From: Hyphomicrobiales bacterium
GTDB lineage: Bacteria; Pseudomonadota; Alphaproteobacteria; Rhizobiales; Xanthobacteraceae
NCBI GenBank assembly: GCA_016185205.1
Contig: JACPOA010000064.1
Coordinates: 62,001-126,000 of the forward strand
DNA: 64,000 nucleotides
Direction: 5' to 3'
The notes beneath the pieces were generated by a model that had not been told where the DNA came from, ran no database searches, and was given only the letters and a program-made list of their open reading frames with translations. Both the position numbers and the translations under genes were made by a program. The stretch's first letter is position 1, and the number at the start of each line of letters is the position of its first letter. This document shows, in pieces, positions 26,424-36,257 of the stretch.

Positions 26424-28142
26424 TTATTTCCACTCCGCGATCGCACTGTGAATTTCGCCGGCCGTGATCGGCAGCGGGCCGGGCCGGTTGAACACGCGTA
26501 CCGGCGCCGGCAGGTCGTAATGCGCGCGCAGGTATTTTTGGAACTGGGCGCCATGGGTCTGCTCGACCACCAGGATGCGTTTGGCGCCGGCAAGAGCGGC
26601 CTTGAGCCGTTCCGGCTGCACGGGGGCCAGCAGGCGGGGCGCGACCAGGCGGACGTTGATTCCGTCGGCGGCGGCGCGGCTGATAGCTTCGCGCGCCGTG
26701 GTAGTGAGCGAGCCCCAGGTCAAGACCACGAGATCGCCTTTGCCTTCGACGGCCGCCCAGTGGTCGCCGTAGTTGAAGTTGTCGAGCTTGTCGCGGCGCT
26801 TGTCGAGCTGCTTGAGATGATCGGCGGCGCCGCTGGTCGGGTTGGCGTTTTCCGCGTGCGTGAGGCCGTCGGCGGTATATTGGCCGCCGCGGGTTCCCGG
26901 AATGGCCATCGGCGACACGCCGTTGGCCGCCACGGCGTAGCGTTTATAGGGGCCCGAGATTTCGGCCGCGACCGCGCGCGCGCCGATGAAGGCGACATCG
27001 GCCGGCCGTTCGATGGCGGCGCGGGCCTGTCCTATGTATTGGTCGGACAGAACGATCGCCGGGGCCTGCATCGCTTCGGCCAGATAGGTCGCCCATTGCG
27101 TCGTGAACAGGCAGTCGGCGACCGATTGCGGCGCCAGCACGAGATGCGGCGCGTCGCCGTGCAGGCCATAGATCGCGATATTCAGGTCGCCCTGCTCGGA
27201 TTTGGTGGGAATGCCGGTCGAAGGGCCGCCGCGCATCACGTCGACGACCACGATCGGGATTTCGGCCGAGGTGGCGAGGCCGAGCGCTTCGATCATCAAT
27301 GACAAGCCCGGGCCGGAGGTCGCCGTCAGCGACGGCGTGCCGCCATAGGATGCGCCGATGATCATGTTGATTGCGGCGAGCTCGTCTTCGGCCTGCAATA
27401 GCACCCCGCCGACCTTGACCAGGCTGGGCGCCAGCCATTCGAGCACTTCGGTCGCCGGCGTGATCGGATAGGCGGCGGCAAAGCGAATGCCGCCGCGGAT
27501 GGCGCCGAGCGCGGTTGCTTCGTTGCCCGACAGCAACCAGCGTTGGGTGGTGATCGGCTTGGGCGGGGCGAGGTGTTTGTCGAAGCTGAGGCTGGCGGCG
27601 GCGTCGAAGCCGACTTTGATGGCGGCCCGGCTGGCCTCGATGGCGGCAGTCCCCTTGTCGGCCAGCCGTTTCTCGACCGGCACGAATAATTGCTCGGCGG
27701 AAAAACCGAGCAGGCGGGCGGCGATGCCGAGCGCGATCATGTTGGGGCGCCCGTCCGGGATCTTCTTGGCCAGTTCCTTCATCGGGATTTCGATGACGCG
27801 GGCGCCGGACTGGCCGACGATCGGCGGCGGTTCGCCGCCGCGCGGGTCGCTGATCACCAAAGATTGCGGGCCGACCTTGATTTCGGCGCCGAAACGGTGG
27901 GCATTGAGCCAGTCGATGCCGATTAGCAGGTCGAACTGGTCGGGCAGGCTTTCGACCGGTTCGACGGCCAGGCGGAGCAGGGCGGCCGCCTCGCCGCCGC
28001 GGATCTGGGGGCCCATGGTGCGGGTGAAAACCCCCAGCCAGCCGGCGGCACTGGCCGCTTCGAACAGGAAATTGCCGGTGGTTAGCGCCCCGGTGCCGCC
28101 GCTGCCCACGATTGCGATCGAGATACTCGGCGAAGCGCCCAT
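26424..28142 (-). CDS. korA: 2-oxoglutarate:ferredoxin oxidoreductase, fused gamma-alpha subunit
   Basis: 572 aa from ATG 28142. Residues ~1-190 are the gamma domain (IAIVGSGGTGALTTGNFLFEAAS; TRTMGPQIRGGEAAALLRL) and ~210-572 the alpha domain (LLSGNEATALGAIRGGIRFAAAYPITPATEVLEWLAP; LQAEDELAAINMIIGASYGG; TATSGPGLSLMIEALGLA; DVMRGGPSTGIPTKSEQGDL). This gamma-alpha fusion is the usual form of KorA. The gene begins 88 bp from the centre of the shared FNR-type box, and a minus-strand -10 (TATAGT) lies at 28209-28204. Confidence 0.92.
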   Translation of the reverse strand: MGASPSISIAIVGSGGTGALTTGNFLFEAASAAGWLGVFTRTMGPQIRGGEAAALLRLAVEPVESLPDQFDLLIGIDWLNAHRFGAEIKVGPQSLVISDPRGGEPPPIVGQSGARVIEIPMKELAKKIPDGRPNMIALGIAARLLGFSAEQLFVPVEKRLADKGTAAIEASRAAIKVGFDAAASLSFDKHLAPPKPITTQRWLLSGNEATALGAIRGGIRFAAAYPITPATEVLEWLAPSLVKVGGVLLQAEDELAAINMIIGASYGGTPSLTATSGPGLSLMIEALGLATSAEIPIVVVDVMRGGPSTGIPTKSEQGDLNIAIYGLHGDAPHLVLAPQSVADCLFTTQWATYLAEAMQAPAIVLSDQYIGQARAAIERPADVAFIGARAVAAEISGPYKRYAVAANGVSPMAIPGTRGGQYTADGLTHAENANPTSGAADHLKQLDKRRDKLDNFNYGDHWAAVEGKGDLVVLTWGSLTTTAREAISRAAADGINVRLVAPRLLAPVQPERLKAALAGAKRILVVEQTHGAQFQKYLRAHYDLPAPVRVFNRPGPLPITAGEIHSAIAEWK

Positions 28143-28203
28143 GACCAAAACTCCCGGTTTAGAGCCTGCCCGGCAGGCCGGCGGCTCCAATATGTATTTA
28201 AGT

Positions 28204-28243
28204 ACTATAATGCGTTTTTTTGCTTTTCCTTGACCTTGATCAA
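28204..28243. promoter_or_regulatory. Shared FNR-type box of divergent kor and had/bcr promoters
   Basis: TTGAC-CTTG-ATCAA at 28230-28243 matches the FNR consensus at all ten conserved positions (Y/R allowed). On the minus strand a -10 TATAGT (28209-28204) places the korA start ~40 bp from the box centre. On the plus strand the AAGAAT-like element at 28267-28272 places the had start at a similar distance. One site could therefore activate both the electron-donor genes and the benzoyl-CoA operon. Confidence 0.72.
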
Positions 28244-28331
28244 GGACCGCCAGCGGTCGCCGAACGAAGAATGAAAATCAAGGTCGCGCATTTTGGTGAC
28301 GGAACTATCGGCCAAATAGGAGGGCAGTCAA

Positions 28332-29399
28332 ATGGGTGCCAAGGCGGTTCGTTGGATGATGACGGGCGCGGGTAAGCCCATGGTTCCGATGGAATTCGAC
28401 ATCGGCACTCCGGGTTCCGACGAGGTCCTGGTCGAAATCGCCGGTTGCGGCGTCTGCCACACCGATCTCGGCTATTATTACGACGGCGTGCGCACCAAGC
28501 ATGAGCTGCCGCTCTGCCTCGGGCATGAGATCAGCGGCCACGTCATCGAAACCGGCGCCGATGTGCTCTGGTACACCGACCGCGCCGTCATCATTCCCGC
28601 CGTCATTCCCTGCGGCCGTTGCGATGCCTGCCTGCGCGGCAAGTCGACGATCTGCCCGAATCAGAAAATGCCGGGCAACGATATTCACGGCGGCTTCGCC
28701 ACCCACATCATCGTGCCGGCGCGCGGCCTGTGTGTGGTCGATGAGCATCGCCTGGCGGCCGCCGAAATCGACCTCGCCGACCTTTCCGTGATCGCCGATG
28801 CGGTGACCACGCCCTACCAGGCGGTCGTGCAGGCCGGCGTCTCGAAAGGCGACCTCGTCGTCGTCAACGGCATCGGCGGCGTCGGCGGCTATTGCGCCCA
28901 GATCGCGGCCGCCTTGGGCGGCGTCGTCATCGCGATCGACGTGAGCGACGAAAAACTCGCGGCGATCGGCGCGCAGTGCGCCGCGCTCACGCTGAATGCC
29001 AAGAAGTTGACGCCGCGCGACATCAAGGCGGCGATCCAGGCCTACGCCAAGCAGCACAATATGCGCCAGAGCGAGTGGATCATTTTCGAATGCTCCGGCT
29101 CGAAAGCCGGGCAGGAGACCGCCTTCAGCCTGATCAACCACGGTGCGACGCTCGCCGTCGTCGGCTTCACCATGGACAAGGTCGAGGTGCGGCTGTCGAA
29201 CCTGATGGCCTACCACGCGCGCGCGCTCGGCAACTGGGGCTGCCCGCCCGAGCTTTATCCCGCCGCGTTGGAGCTTGTGCTCGATGGTCGCGTCAAGGTC
29301 GGTCAGTTCGTCGAAAAGCATCCGCTGAAAGACATCAACAAAGTATTCGAAGACGTGCATGCCGGCACCGTCAAGCGCCGTGCCGTCCTTGTCCCGTAA
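28332..29399 (+). CDS. had: 6-hydroxycyclohex-1-ene-1-carbonyl-CoA dehydrogenase
   Basis: 355 aa, zinc-type alcohol dehydrogenase. NAD-dependent oxidation of 6-hydroxycyclohex-1-ene-1-carbonyl-CoA to the 6-oxo compound in the Thauera-type benzoyl-CoA pathway. Visible: catalytic zinc ligands [12 protein letters not shown] and [11 protein letters not shown], structural zinc Cys set [15 protein letters not shown], and Rossmann [18 protein letters not shown]. Identity as Had rather than a general ADH comes from its place as first gene of had-oah-dch-bcrCBAD and from the distinctive start [23 protein letters not shown] lies upstream. Confidence 0.93.
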   Translation: MGAKAVRWMMTGAGKPMVPMEFDIGTPGSDEVLVEIAGCGVCHTDLGYYYDGVRTKHELPLCLGHEISGHVIETGADVLWYTDRAVIIPAVIPCGRCDACLRGKSTICPNQKMPGNDIHGGFATHIIVPARGLCVVDEHRLAAAEIDLADLSVIADAVTTPYQAVVQAGVSKGDLVVVNGIGGVGGYCAQIAAALGGVVIAIDVSDEKLAAIGAQCAALTLNAKKLTPRDIKAAIQAYAKQHNMRQSEWIIFECSGSKAGQETAFSLINHGATLAVVGFTMDKVEVRLSNLMAYHARALGNWGCPPELYPAALELVLDGRVKVGQFVEKHPLKDINKVFEDVHAGTVKRRAVLVP

Positions 29400-29417
29400 T
29401 CTCGAAGGAGCGTGGTC

Positions 29418-30554
29418 ATGACCGCCGAAGCCCCTCGTAGCGCCGCTGCCACCGCCAAGGATCACGGTCTGGTCGCGCCGCAGGTTTGGCTCGCCAACAA
29501 GGGCGTGCGTTACGAAAAGCGCCCGGTCAAAGGCGAAGACGGCAAGCCGGTCGCCGGGCTCTACAATGCCTGGATCACGCTCGACAATCCGAGCCAGTTC
29601 AATTCCTACACCACCGAAATGGTGAAGAGCGTGATCTTCGCCTTCCGCGAGGCGAGCGCGGCGCGCGACGTGGTCGCGGTCGTGTTCACCGGCGCCGGCG
29701 ACAAGGCGTTCTGCACCGGCGGCAATACCAAGGAATACGCCGAATATTACGCCGGCAATCCGCAGGAATATCGCGGCTATATGCGGCTGTTCAACGACAT
29801 GGTATCGGCGATCCTGGTCTGCGACAAGCCGGTGATCTGCCGCGTCAACGGCATGCGCATCGGCGGCGGCCAGGAAATCGGCATGGCCTGCGATTTCTCG
29901 GTCGCGCAGGATCTCGCGCGCTTCGGCCAGGCCGGCCCCAAGCACGGCTCCGCCCCGATCGGCGGCGCCACCGACTTCCTCCCCGTCATGGTCGGCGCCG
30001 AACGGGCGATGGTCGCTTGCGTGCTGTGCGAGCCGTTCTCCGCGCATGAAGCCTATCAGATGGGCATTCTCGCCGGCATCGTTCCGGCGTTGAAGCTCGA
30101 CGGCAAGTTCGTCGCCAACCCGCTGGTCGAGACCGGCCGGATGACCGATGAGTTCGGCCGCATTGTGTTCGGCAAGCCGAAGACCGGCGATGCGTTCAAG
30201 GCCGGTCAGGAACTGATGAAGCGCGGTACGGTCGATCTCAGCCTGCTCGATGACTATGTCGAGGGCCTGTGCAGCAAGCTGCTGTATACCTTCCCCGACT
30301 GCACGACCAAGACCATCGAAGAGCTGCGCAAGCCGAAGCTCGACATCTGGAATCGCAACAAGGAAAATTCCAGGGCCTGGCTCGCGCTCAACATGATGAC
30401 CGAAGCCCGCGCCGGCTTCCGCGCCTTCAACGAGGGCACCAAGGAAACCGGCCGCGAGGTCGATTTCGTCGCGCTGCGCCGCGCGCTTGCCGCCAACACG
30501 CCCTGGTCGAACGAACTCACCGACAGCATCCAGCCGCGGGCGAAAAAGTCATGA
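29418..30554 (+). CDS. oah: 6-oxocyclohex-1-ene-1-carbonyl-CoA hydrolase
   Basis: 378 aa from ATG 29418 (GAAGGAG 7 bp upstream). Crotonase-fold ring-opening hydrolase: adds two waters to the 6-oxo ring to give 3-hydroxypimelyl-CoA. Much longer than ordinary enoyl-CoA hydratases (~260 aa), as expected for Oah. Characteristic segments: WITLDNPSQFNSYTTEMVKSVI, FTGAGDKAFCTGGNTKEYAEYYAGNPQEYRGYMRLFNDMVS, MRIGGGQEIGMACDFSVAQDLARFGQAGPKHGSAPIGGATDFLP. Stop overlaps the dch start (ATGA). Confidence 0.94.
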   Translation: MTAEAPRSAAATAKDHGLVAPQVWLANKGVRYEKRPVKGEDGKPVAGLYNAWITLDNPSQFNSYTTEMVKSVIFAFREASAARDVVAVVFTGAGDKAFCTGGNTKEYAEYYAGNPQEYRGYMRLFNDMVSAILVCDKPVICRVNGMRIGGGQEIGMACDFSVAQDLARFGQAGPKHGSAPIGGATDFLPVMVGAERAMVACVLCEPFSAHEAYQMGILAGIVPALKLDGKFVANPLVETGRMTDEFGRIVFGKPKTGDAFKAGQELMKRGTVDLSLLDDYVEGLCSKLLYTFPDCTTKTIEELRKPKLDIWNRNKENSRAWLALNMMTEARAGFRAFNEGTKETGREVDFVALRRALAANTPWSNELTDSIQPRAKKS

Positions 30555-31315
30555 CATCGCCGCTCAAGGTCTGGTTCGAAGCGGAAGGGCGCTTGCTGCG
30601 CCTGCGGTTGAGCCGGCCGAAGGCGAATATCGTCGACGCCGCGATGATCGGCGCGCTGCGGGACGCGCTCAGCGAGCATCTCAAGAATGCCAGCCTCGGC
30701 GCCATTCTGCTCGATGCCGAGGGACCGCATTTCAGCTTTGGCGCCAGCGTCGAAGAGCATCTGCCGGCGCAGTGCGCGGCGATGCTCAAGAGCATTCACG
30801 CGCTGGTGCTGCAACTGGTCGACTCGGACGTGCCGGTGCTGGTCGCCGTACGCGGGCAGTGTCTGGGCGGCGGGCTCGAAGTCGCGCTCGCCGGCCACAT
30901 GATGTTCGTTGCGCCCGATGCCAGCCTCGGCCAGCCCGAGATCAAGATCGGCGTGTTCGCGCCGGCCGCGTCCTGTCTGCTGCCGGAACTCATCGGCCCG
31001 CAACGCGCGATCGATCTGCTGTTGTCCGGCCGCAGCATCAGCGGCGCCGACGCTGGCGTCATGGGTATGGCCCAGGTCGCGGCCGATCCGGAAGCGGCGG
31101 CACTCGCTTATTTTACCGAGCATCTGAAGACGAAGAGCGCGAGTTCGCTGCGCTTCGCCGTCAAAGCGGCGCGCTTAGATTATGCCGCGCGCGTGCATGC
31201 CAAGATCGAGCGCGTCGAACGCATGTATCTCGAGGAACTGATGAAGTCGCACGACGCGGTTGAGGGCCTTGAGGCCTTTGTCGGAAAGAGGGCAGCGCAA
31301 TGGCAACATCGGTAA
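30551..31315 (+). CDS. dch: Cyclohexa-1,5-diene-1-carbonyl-CoA hydratase
   Basis: 254 aa crotonase-fold enzyme. Hydrates the dienoyl-CoA product of benzoyl-CoA reductase to 6-hydroxycyclohex-1-ene-1-carbonyl-CoA. Segments: LRLRLSRPKANIVDAAMIGAL, DAEGPHFSFGASVEEHLPAQC (typical of Dch), VRGQCLGGGLEVALAGHMMF (oxyanion hole and Glu) and LGQPEIKIGVFAPAASCLLPELIG (second Glu). It overlaps oah upstream by 4 bp and bcrC downstream by 16 bp. Confidence 0.93.
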   Translation: MTSPLKVWFEAEGRLLRLRLSRPKANIVDAAMIGALRDALSEHLKNASLGAILLDAEGPHFSFGASVEEHLPAQCAAMLKSIHALVLQLVDSDVPVLVAVRGQCLGGGLEVALAGHMMFVAPDASLGQPEIKIGVFAPAASCLLPELIGPQRAIDLLLSGRSISGADAGVMGMAQVAADPEAAALAYFTEHLKTKSASSLRFAVKAARLDYAARVHAKIERVERMYLEELMKSHDAVEGLEAFVGKRAAQWQHR

Positions 31316-32493
31316 ACGGTTCGGGTTCGACCGTGTCCGCGATCGTCGGACGGGCGCAGGCCTTGTTTGACGATCTTTCGTTCACCACGGCGCGCGCATG
31401 GAAAGCGGCATCGCCCGACCGCAAGGTCATCGGCTATCTGCCGATCTACGTGCCGCGCGAACTCATTCACGCCGCCGGCATGCTCCCGCTCGGGATCGTC
31501 GGCGGCGGCGACCAGCTCGAAGTCATTCACGGCGACGCCTACTATCAGAGCTACATCTGCCGCATTCCGCGCTCGACCATCGAGCTTGGTGTGACCGGCC
31601 GGCTCGATTTCGTCGACGGCATGCTGTTCCCGTCGATCTGCGACGTGATCCGGAATCTGTCCGGCATGTGGAAGATGATGTTTCCCAAGGTGTACGTGCG
31701 CTATTTCGACGTGCCGCAGAACTACAAGGATGAGATCGGCGGCAATTACTACACCCAGGAGCTGGTCGAGTTGAGGGACGCGCTTGCGGAGTTGCGCGGC
31801 AAGCCGGTTACCGATGACGAACTGCGCCACTCGATTACCGTCTACAACGAAAATCGCCGCCTAGTTCGCGACCTTTACGCTTTCCGCGCGCAAAAGCCGT
31901 GGCAGACCCCGGCCTCGGAAGTCTATCTGCTGATGCGGGCCGGGCTGGTGCTGCCGGTCGAAGAGCATACCGTGATGCTGCGCGAGTATCTCGCCGCGGT
32001 GGCCAAAGAGGAGCGGCCGCGCCGCGACAATTGCCGCGTCGTGCTCACCGGCGTGTTCTGCGAGCAGCCGCCGCTCAATCTGATCAAGTCGCTCGAGCTC
32101 GCCGGCTGCTATGTGGTCGATGACGATCTGCAGCTGGTGACGCGCTGGCTCACGTCCGATTGCCCGATCGAGGGCGACCCGCTGAAGAACCTGGCGCTCG
32201 CCTTCCTGCATCACTCCGAATCGACGGCGGCCAAGTACGAGCCCAATCTCGCGGAAAAGGGCCAGCATCTGGTGCGCGCCGTGAAGCGGACCGATGCGGA
32301 AGGCGTGATTTTCGCCTGCCCGAGCTTCTGCGATCCCGCGTTGCTCGATCGGCCGATGCTGCAGCACGTGCTCAAGGACGCCAATATCCCGTTCATCGCT
32401 TTCAAATACGCGGAAAATTCCGGACAGATGCAGCCGATCCGCGAACAGGCCGGTACCTTTGCCGATTCAATCAAACTGTGGAGCGGAACATGA
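31300..32493 (+). CDS. bcrC: Benzoyl-CoA reductase subunit C
   Basis: 397 aa (about 44 kDa, as for Thauera BcrC). HgdB/BadD-type catalytic-module subunit which, with BcrB, binds benzoyl-CoA and a [4Fe-4S] cluster. Segments: IGYLPIYVPRELIHAAGMLPLGIVGGGDQLEVIHGDAYYQSYICRIPRSTIEL, VDGMLFPSICDVIRNLSGMWK, VLTGVFCEQPPLNLIKSLELAGCYVVDDDL and FACPSFCDPALLDRPMLQ. Starts within the end of dch; stop overlaps bcrB (ATGA), so translation is coupled for complex assembly. Confidence 0.95.
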   Translation: MATSVNGSGSTVSAIVGRAQALFDDLSFTTARAWKAASPDRKVIGYLPIYVPRELIHAAGMLPLGIVGGGDQLEVIHGDAYYQSYICRIPRSTIELGVTGRLDFVDGMLFPSICDVIRNLSGMWKMMFPKVYVRYFDVPQNYKDEIGGNYYTQELVELRDALAELRGKPVTDDELRHSITVYNENRRLVRDLYAFRAQKPWQTPASEVYLLMRAGLVLPVEEHTVMLREYLAAVAKEERPRRDNCRVVLTGVFCEQPPLNLIKSLELAGCYVVDDDLQLVTRWLTSDCPIEGDPLKNLALAFLHHSESTAAKYEPNLAEKGQHLVRAVKRTDAEGVIFACPSFCDPALLDRPMLQHVLKDANIPFIAFKYAENSGQMQPIREQAGTFADSIKLWSGT

Positions 32494-33803
32494 CGGTCAT
32501 CGTTGCGCCTAAAGCCGCGCCGGCCAAGTCGGTCGCCAAAGACGATTCGATGCTCAAGCAGAAGGAGATGATGGCCGCTCATTTCGATCGGCTGACCAGT
32601 TCGGGTGAGACCGGCGCCAAGGTCTGCAACACCTTCGTGCCGGGCAATCTCAACGAACTCATCATGTGCTTCGACCTCCTGAACAATCTGCCCGAGGTCA
32701 ATGCGATTCAAAGCGGCCTGCGCCGCCAGTCGGGCGCCTATGTGCTGGAAGCCGAGAAGATCGGCCATTCCGAGGACGTCTGCACCTATGTGAAGTCCGA
32801 TATCGGCATGATGGCGAAAGGCAATATCGGCCCGAACGGCAAGCGGATGCCGGATCCGAACGTGCTGCTGCTGTCCTATACCGGCTGCTTCACCTTCATG
32901 AAGTGGTTCGAGCTCTTACGCGAGCAGTACAAGTGCGAAACGATCATGTTGCACACGCCCTATATGGGCGACGGCAAGATCACGCCGAACATGATCCAAT
33001 ACATGGTCAAGCAGCTCAAGGAAGAAGTGATCCCGACGCTGGAGCGCGTCTCGGGCGTCAAGTTCGACATCGACCGGCTGCGCGAATACCTCAAGAGGTC
33101 GGTCAAGGCGGAAGATGATCTGGTCAAGGTGCTGCAAGCCGCCAAGACCAAGCCGTCGCCGATCGACGCCTATTTCGGCGGCATCTACTACATCGGCCCG
33201 ATGTTCGGCGCCTTCCGCGGCACCGAAGATGCGGTCGAATACTACAAATTCCTGCGCGCCGAGGTCGAGGATCGCGTCGCCAAGGGCCTCGGGCCCGTCA
33301 CGCCCGACGGCGACATGGGCAAGGAGAAATACCGGCTGGTGGTCGAAGGCCCGCCCAACTACACGAACTTCCGCCAGTTCTGGAAGATGTTCTACGACGA
33401 AGGCGCCGTCGTAGTCGCATCGAGCTACACCAAGGTTGGCGGCGTCTATGACCTGGGCTTCCGCCACGATCCCGACAATCCGCTCGAGACCTTGGCTGAG
33501 TACTGCCTCGGCGTTTACACCAACCGCAACCTGCCGCAGCGCATCGACATGCTGGCCAATTACATCGACGAATACGAAGCCGACGGCCTGCTGATCAATT
33601 CGATCAAGAGCTGCAACAGCTTCTCGGCCGGCCAGCTGCTGATCATGCGCGAAGTGGAAAAGCGCACTGGCAAGCCGGCGGCGTTCGTCGAATCCGACTT
33701 GGTCGATCCGCGCTACTTCTCGGCGGCCAATATCAAAAATCGCCTGGAGAGCTACTTCCAGATGATCGAGCAGAAGCGCGCCGGCGCGAGCGCGGCGGCC
33801 TGA
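32490..33803 (+). CDS. bcrB: Benzoyl-CoA reductase subunit B
   Basis: 437 aa. Partner of BcrC in the benzoyl-CoA-binding module of the class I, ATP-dependent benzoyl-CoA reductase. Segments: [88 protein letters not shown] and [22 protein letters not shown], with Cys residues in the cluster-binding places of the HgdAB family. The C-terminal AGASAAA is a short tail. bcrA follows after 11 bp with its own GAGGGG site. Confidence 0.95.
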   Translation: MTVIVAPKAAPAKSVAKDDSMLKQKEMMAAHFDRLTSSGETGAKVCNTFVPGNLNELIMCFDLLNNLPEVNAIQSGLRRQSGAYVLEAEKIGHSEDVCTYVKSDIGMMAKGNIGPNGKRMPDPNVLLLSYTGCFTFMKWFELLREQYKCETIMLHTPYMGDGKITPNMIQYMVKQLKEEVIPTLERVSGVKFDIDRLREYLKRSVKAEDDLVKVLQAAKTKPSPIDAYFGGIYYIGPMFGAFRGTEDAVEYYKFLRAEVEDRVAKGLGPVTPDGDMGKEKYRLVVEGPPNYTNFRQFWKMFYDEGAVVVASSYTKVGGVYDLGFRHDPDNPLETLAEYCLGVYTNRNLPQRIDMLANYIDEYEADGLLINSIKSCNSFSAGQLLIMREVEKRTGKPAAFVESDLVDPRYFSAANIKNRLESYFQMIEQKRAGASAAA

Positions 33804-33814
33804 GGGGAATTCCC

Positions 33815-35149
33815 ATGAAAACATTCGTCGGTATCGATCTTGGTTCTACGACGACCAAGGCTGTTCTGCTGGACGACAACAGCAACGTCATCGGCCGCGG
33901 CATCACCAATTCGCGCTCGAATTACGCGACTGCCGCCCGTGTCGCCGGCCAGGAAGCCAAGGTCGACGGCCAGTTCACGCTGTTCCGGCGCGCGTTGCGG
34001 GGCACCGGCAAGCTCACGACGCAGCTTGACGATTTCCTGGGCGCGCTCGAACGCGCCTTCCGCCTGGAACAGTTCGTCGATCAGCTCGCCGACCTGGAAC
34101 AGACCTGCCTCGGCTACATCCAGGGCGACCGCTTCAAGACGATGGAAGCGGGCATCAAGGACGCGGTCGGTGAAATTTTCAACCGCTTGCGCAGCGAGGC
34201 TCCCGATCTCTACGCACCCGGGGCCAAACGCAAGTCGGATTTCTTTCGCGACATCGCCGGCTCGCGCTATCACATCCACGCCGAGGAAGTGGCCCGCGCC
34301 GCGACGCTGCCCTACGATCTGCTGATCAACCTCTATGACAAGTCGATCATCGAGGTCGAAAACCGGCCGCCGAAAGGCGACCTCAGCGACAAGTTCCGCC
34401 GCGCTTTGGCGCGCGTGTTAAAAACTGAGCCGTCGATCCAATCGTCGGCGGCGGTCGTGCAAAAGACCATCGAGGATACGCTGGCGATCGATCTGGAAGA
34501 GACCTACCTGGTCGGCACCGGCTATGGCCGCGTTACGCTGCCGTTCTCGAAGGAGCACATCCGTTCGGAAATTCTCTGCCACGGGCTCGGCGCCCACATG
34601 ATGTATCCGAACACGCGTACCGTGCTCGACATCGGCGGCCAGGACACCAAGGGCATCCAGGTCGATGCCAGCGGCATCGTCGAGAATTTCCAGATGAACG
34701 ACCGCTGCGCGGCGGGTTGCGGCCGTTATCTCGGCTATATCGCCGACGAAATGAACATGGGTCTGCACGAACTAGGCCCCATGGCCATGAAGTCCGACAA
34801 GCCGGCGCGCATCAACTCGACCTGCACCGTGTTTGCCGGCGCCGAATTGCGCGATCGCCTCTCGCTCGGAGAAAAACGCGAGGACATCCTGGCCGGTCTG
34901 CACCGCGCCATCATCCTGCGCGCGATCTCGATCATCTCGCGCTCCGGCGGAGTCACCAACGAGTTCACCTTCACCGGCGGCGTCGCCAAGAACGAAGCCG
35001 CCGTGCGTGAGCTGCGCAAGCTCATCAAGGAGAACTACGGCGACGTGGTGATCAACATCGATCCGGAATCGATCTATACCGGCGCACTCGGCGCGGCCGA
35101 ATTCGCGCGCCGGGCGCATTTGGGCCAGGCCGACGGGAGTGCACAATGA
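33815..35149 (+). CDS. bcrA: Benzoyl-CoA reductase subunit A (ATPase/activator)
   Basis: 444 aa. ASKHA-fold ATP-hydrolysing subunit which, with BcrD, carries a bridging [4Fe-4S] cluster and injects electrons into BcrBC at the cost of ATP. N-terminal phosphate-1 motif [31 protein letters not shown] (phosphate-2), cluster Cys in [20 protein letters not shown] and [12 protein letters not shown], and adenosine motif [19 protein letters not shown]. It carries the extra ~150-residue insert that distinguishes BcrA from the shorter BcrD. Ends in an ATGA overlap with bcrD. Confidence 0.95.
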   Translation: MKTFVGIDLGSTTTKAVLLDDNSNVIGRGITNSRSNYATAARVAGQEAKVDGQFTLFRRALRGTGKLTTQLDDFLGALERAFRLEQFVDQLADLEQTCLGYIQGDRFKTMEAGIKDAVGEIFNRLRSEAPDLYAPGAKRKSDFFRDIAGSRYHIHAEEVARAATLPYDLLINLYDKSIIEVENRPPKGDLSDKFRRALARVLKTEPSIQSSAAVVQKTIEDTLAIDLEETYLVGTGYGRVTLPFSKEHIRSEILCHGLGAHMMYPNTRTVLDIGGQDTKGIQVDASGIVENFQMNDRCAAGCGRYLGYIADEMNMGLHELGPMAMKSDKPARINSTCTVFAGAELRDRLSLGEKREDILAGLHRAIILRAISIISRSGGVTNEFTFTGGVAKNEAAVRELRKLIKENYGDVVINIDPESIYTGALGAAEFARRAHLGQADGSAQ

Positions 35150-35994
35150 CCATCGCAGCAGGCATCGACATCGGCACCTCCACCATCAAGGCGGCACTGT
35201 TCAAGGTCGAGAACGGCAAAGAGGAATGGCTGGCGCGCTATTCGTTGCGCATCCGGCAGCGCGATCCCATGGAACTCGCGCGCGTCGCCTATGACGCCGT
35301 GCTGGAAGACGCCAAGCTTAAGCCCGAGGACGTGAATTACGTCGCGACCACGGGCGAGGCCGAAAGCGTGCCGTTCCATACCGGCCATTTCTATTCGATG
35401 ACGACGCATGCGCGCGGCGCCATCTATCTCGACCCGCAAGCGCGCGCCGCGCTCGACATCGGCGCGCTGCACGGCCGCGCGATCAGCACCGACGAGCGCG
35501 GAAAAGTGCTGAACTACAAGATGACCAGCCAATGCGCATCTGGCTCCGGGCAGTTTCTGGAGAACATCGCCCGCTATCTCGGCATCGCGCAGGAAGAGAT
35601 CGGCTCTTTGTCCTCGCAGGCCGACAATCCGGAAGTCGTGTCCAGCATCTGCGCCGTGCTGGCGGAAACCGACGTGATCAACATGGTGTCGCGCGGCATC
35701 AGCGCCCCCAACATCCTGAAGGGCATCCATCTGTCGATGGCGGCACGGTTATCCAAGCTGCTGAAATCGATTGGCATGGTAAAAGGCGTGGTCATGGTCA
35801 CCGGCGGCCTGGCACTGGACAAGGGCCTGGTTGCCGCGCTTGAAGAGGATATCGGCCATATCAAGGATATGACCACCACGGTGGTGCGCAGCCACCCGGA
35901 CTCCATCTACGCTGGCGCCATCGGCGCGGCGCTGTGGGGCGCCTATCGGTACGACAAACTTGCCGCGCAGGGTAACCTGCCGCGAGCGGCCTGA
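35146..35994 (+). CDS. bcrD: Benzoyl-CoA reductase subunit D (ATPase/activator)
   Basis: 282 aa (about 30 kDa, as in Thauera). Second ASKHA ATPase: [39 protein letters not shown], cluster Cys in [21 protein letters not shown] and [19 protein letters not shown], and [21 protein letters not shown]. Forms the BcrAD heterodimer. Followed after 14 bp by the ferredoxin gene. Confidence 0.95.
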   Translation: MTIAAGIDIGTSTIKAALFKVENGKEEWLARYSLRIRQRDPMELARVAYDAVLEDAKLKPEDVNYVATTGEAESVPFHTGHFYSMTTHARGAIYLDPQARAALDIGALHGRAISTDERGKVLNYKMTSQCASGSGQFLENIARYLGIAQEEIGSLSSQADNPEVVSSICAVLAETDVINMVSRGISAPNILKGIHLSMAARLSKLLKSIGMVKGVVMVTGGLALDKGLVAALEEDIGHIKDMTTTVVRSHPDSIYAGAIGAALWGAYRYDKLAAQGNLPRAA

Positions 35995-36008
35995 ACTAGG
36001 AGCAAAAT

Positions 36009-36254
36009 ATGGCACTGCTGATCATCGATACCTGCACGGCTTGCGATGCGTGCGAGCCGGTATGCCCGAACAAGGCGATCACCGCCGGGAATCCGATGTA
36101 CGTCATCGATCCGCTGAAATGCACCGAATGCGTCGGCGCCGAGGACGAGCCGCAATGCAAGCTGGTGTGTCCGGCCGATTGCATCGTCCCCAACCCCGAC
36201 TGGGCCGAAAGCCAGGACGATCTGATGACCAAGTATCAACAGTTGCACGGTTAA
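36009..36254 (+). CDS. fdx: 2[4Fe-4S] ferredoxin, donor to benzoyl-CoA reductase
   Basis: 81 aa. First cluster motif CTACDACEPVCPNKA and second CTECVGAEDEPQCKLVCPADC, where an 8-residue loop separates the second and third Cys; this insert is the Allochromatium-type low-potential ferredoxin layout found with benzoyl-CoA reductases. The acidic/aromatic C-terminal extension (DWAESQDDLMTKYQQLHG) is typical. It would cycle between KorAB, which reduces it, and BcrAD, which accepts the electrons. Confidence 0.94.
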   Translation: MALLIIDTCTACDACEPVCPNKAITAGNPMYVIDPLKCTECVGAEDEPQCKLVCPADCIVPNPDWAESQDDLMTKYQQLHG

Positions 36255-36257
36255 GCC

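Noticed and set aside
28305-30047. A 580-codon minus-strand frame
   Set aside because: Lies opposite had and oah; no ribosome-binding site or family signature.
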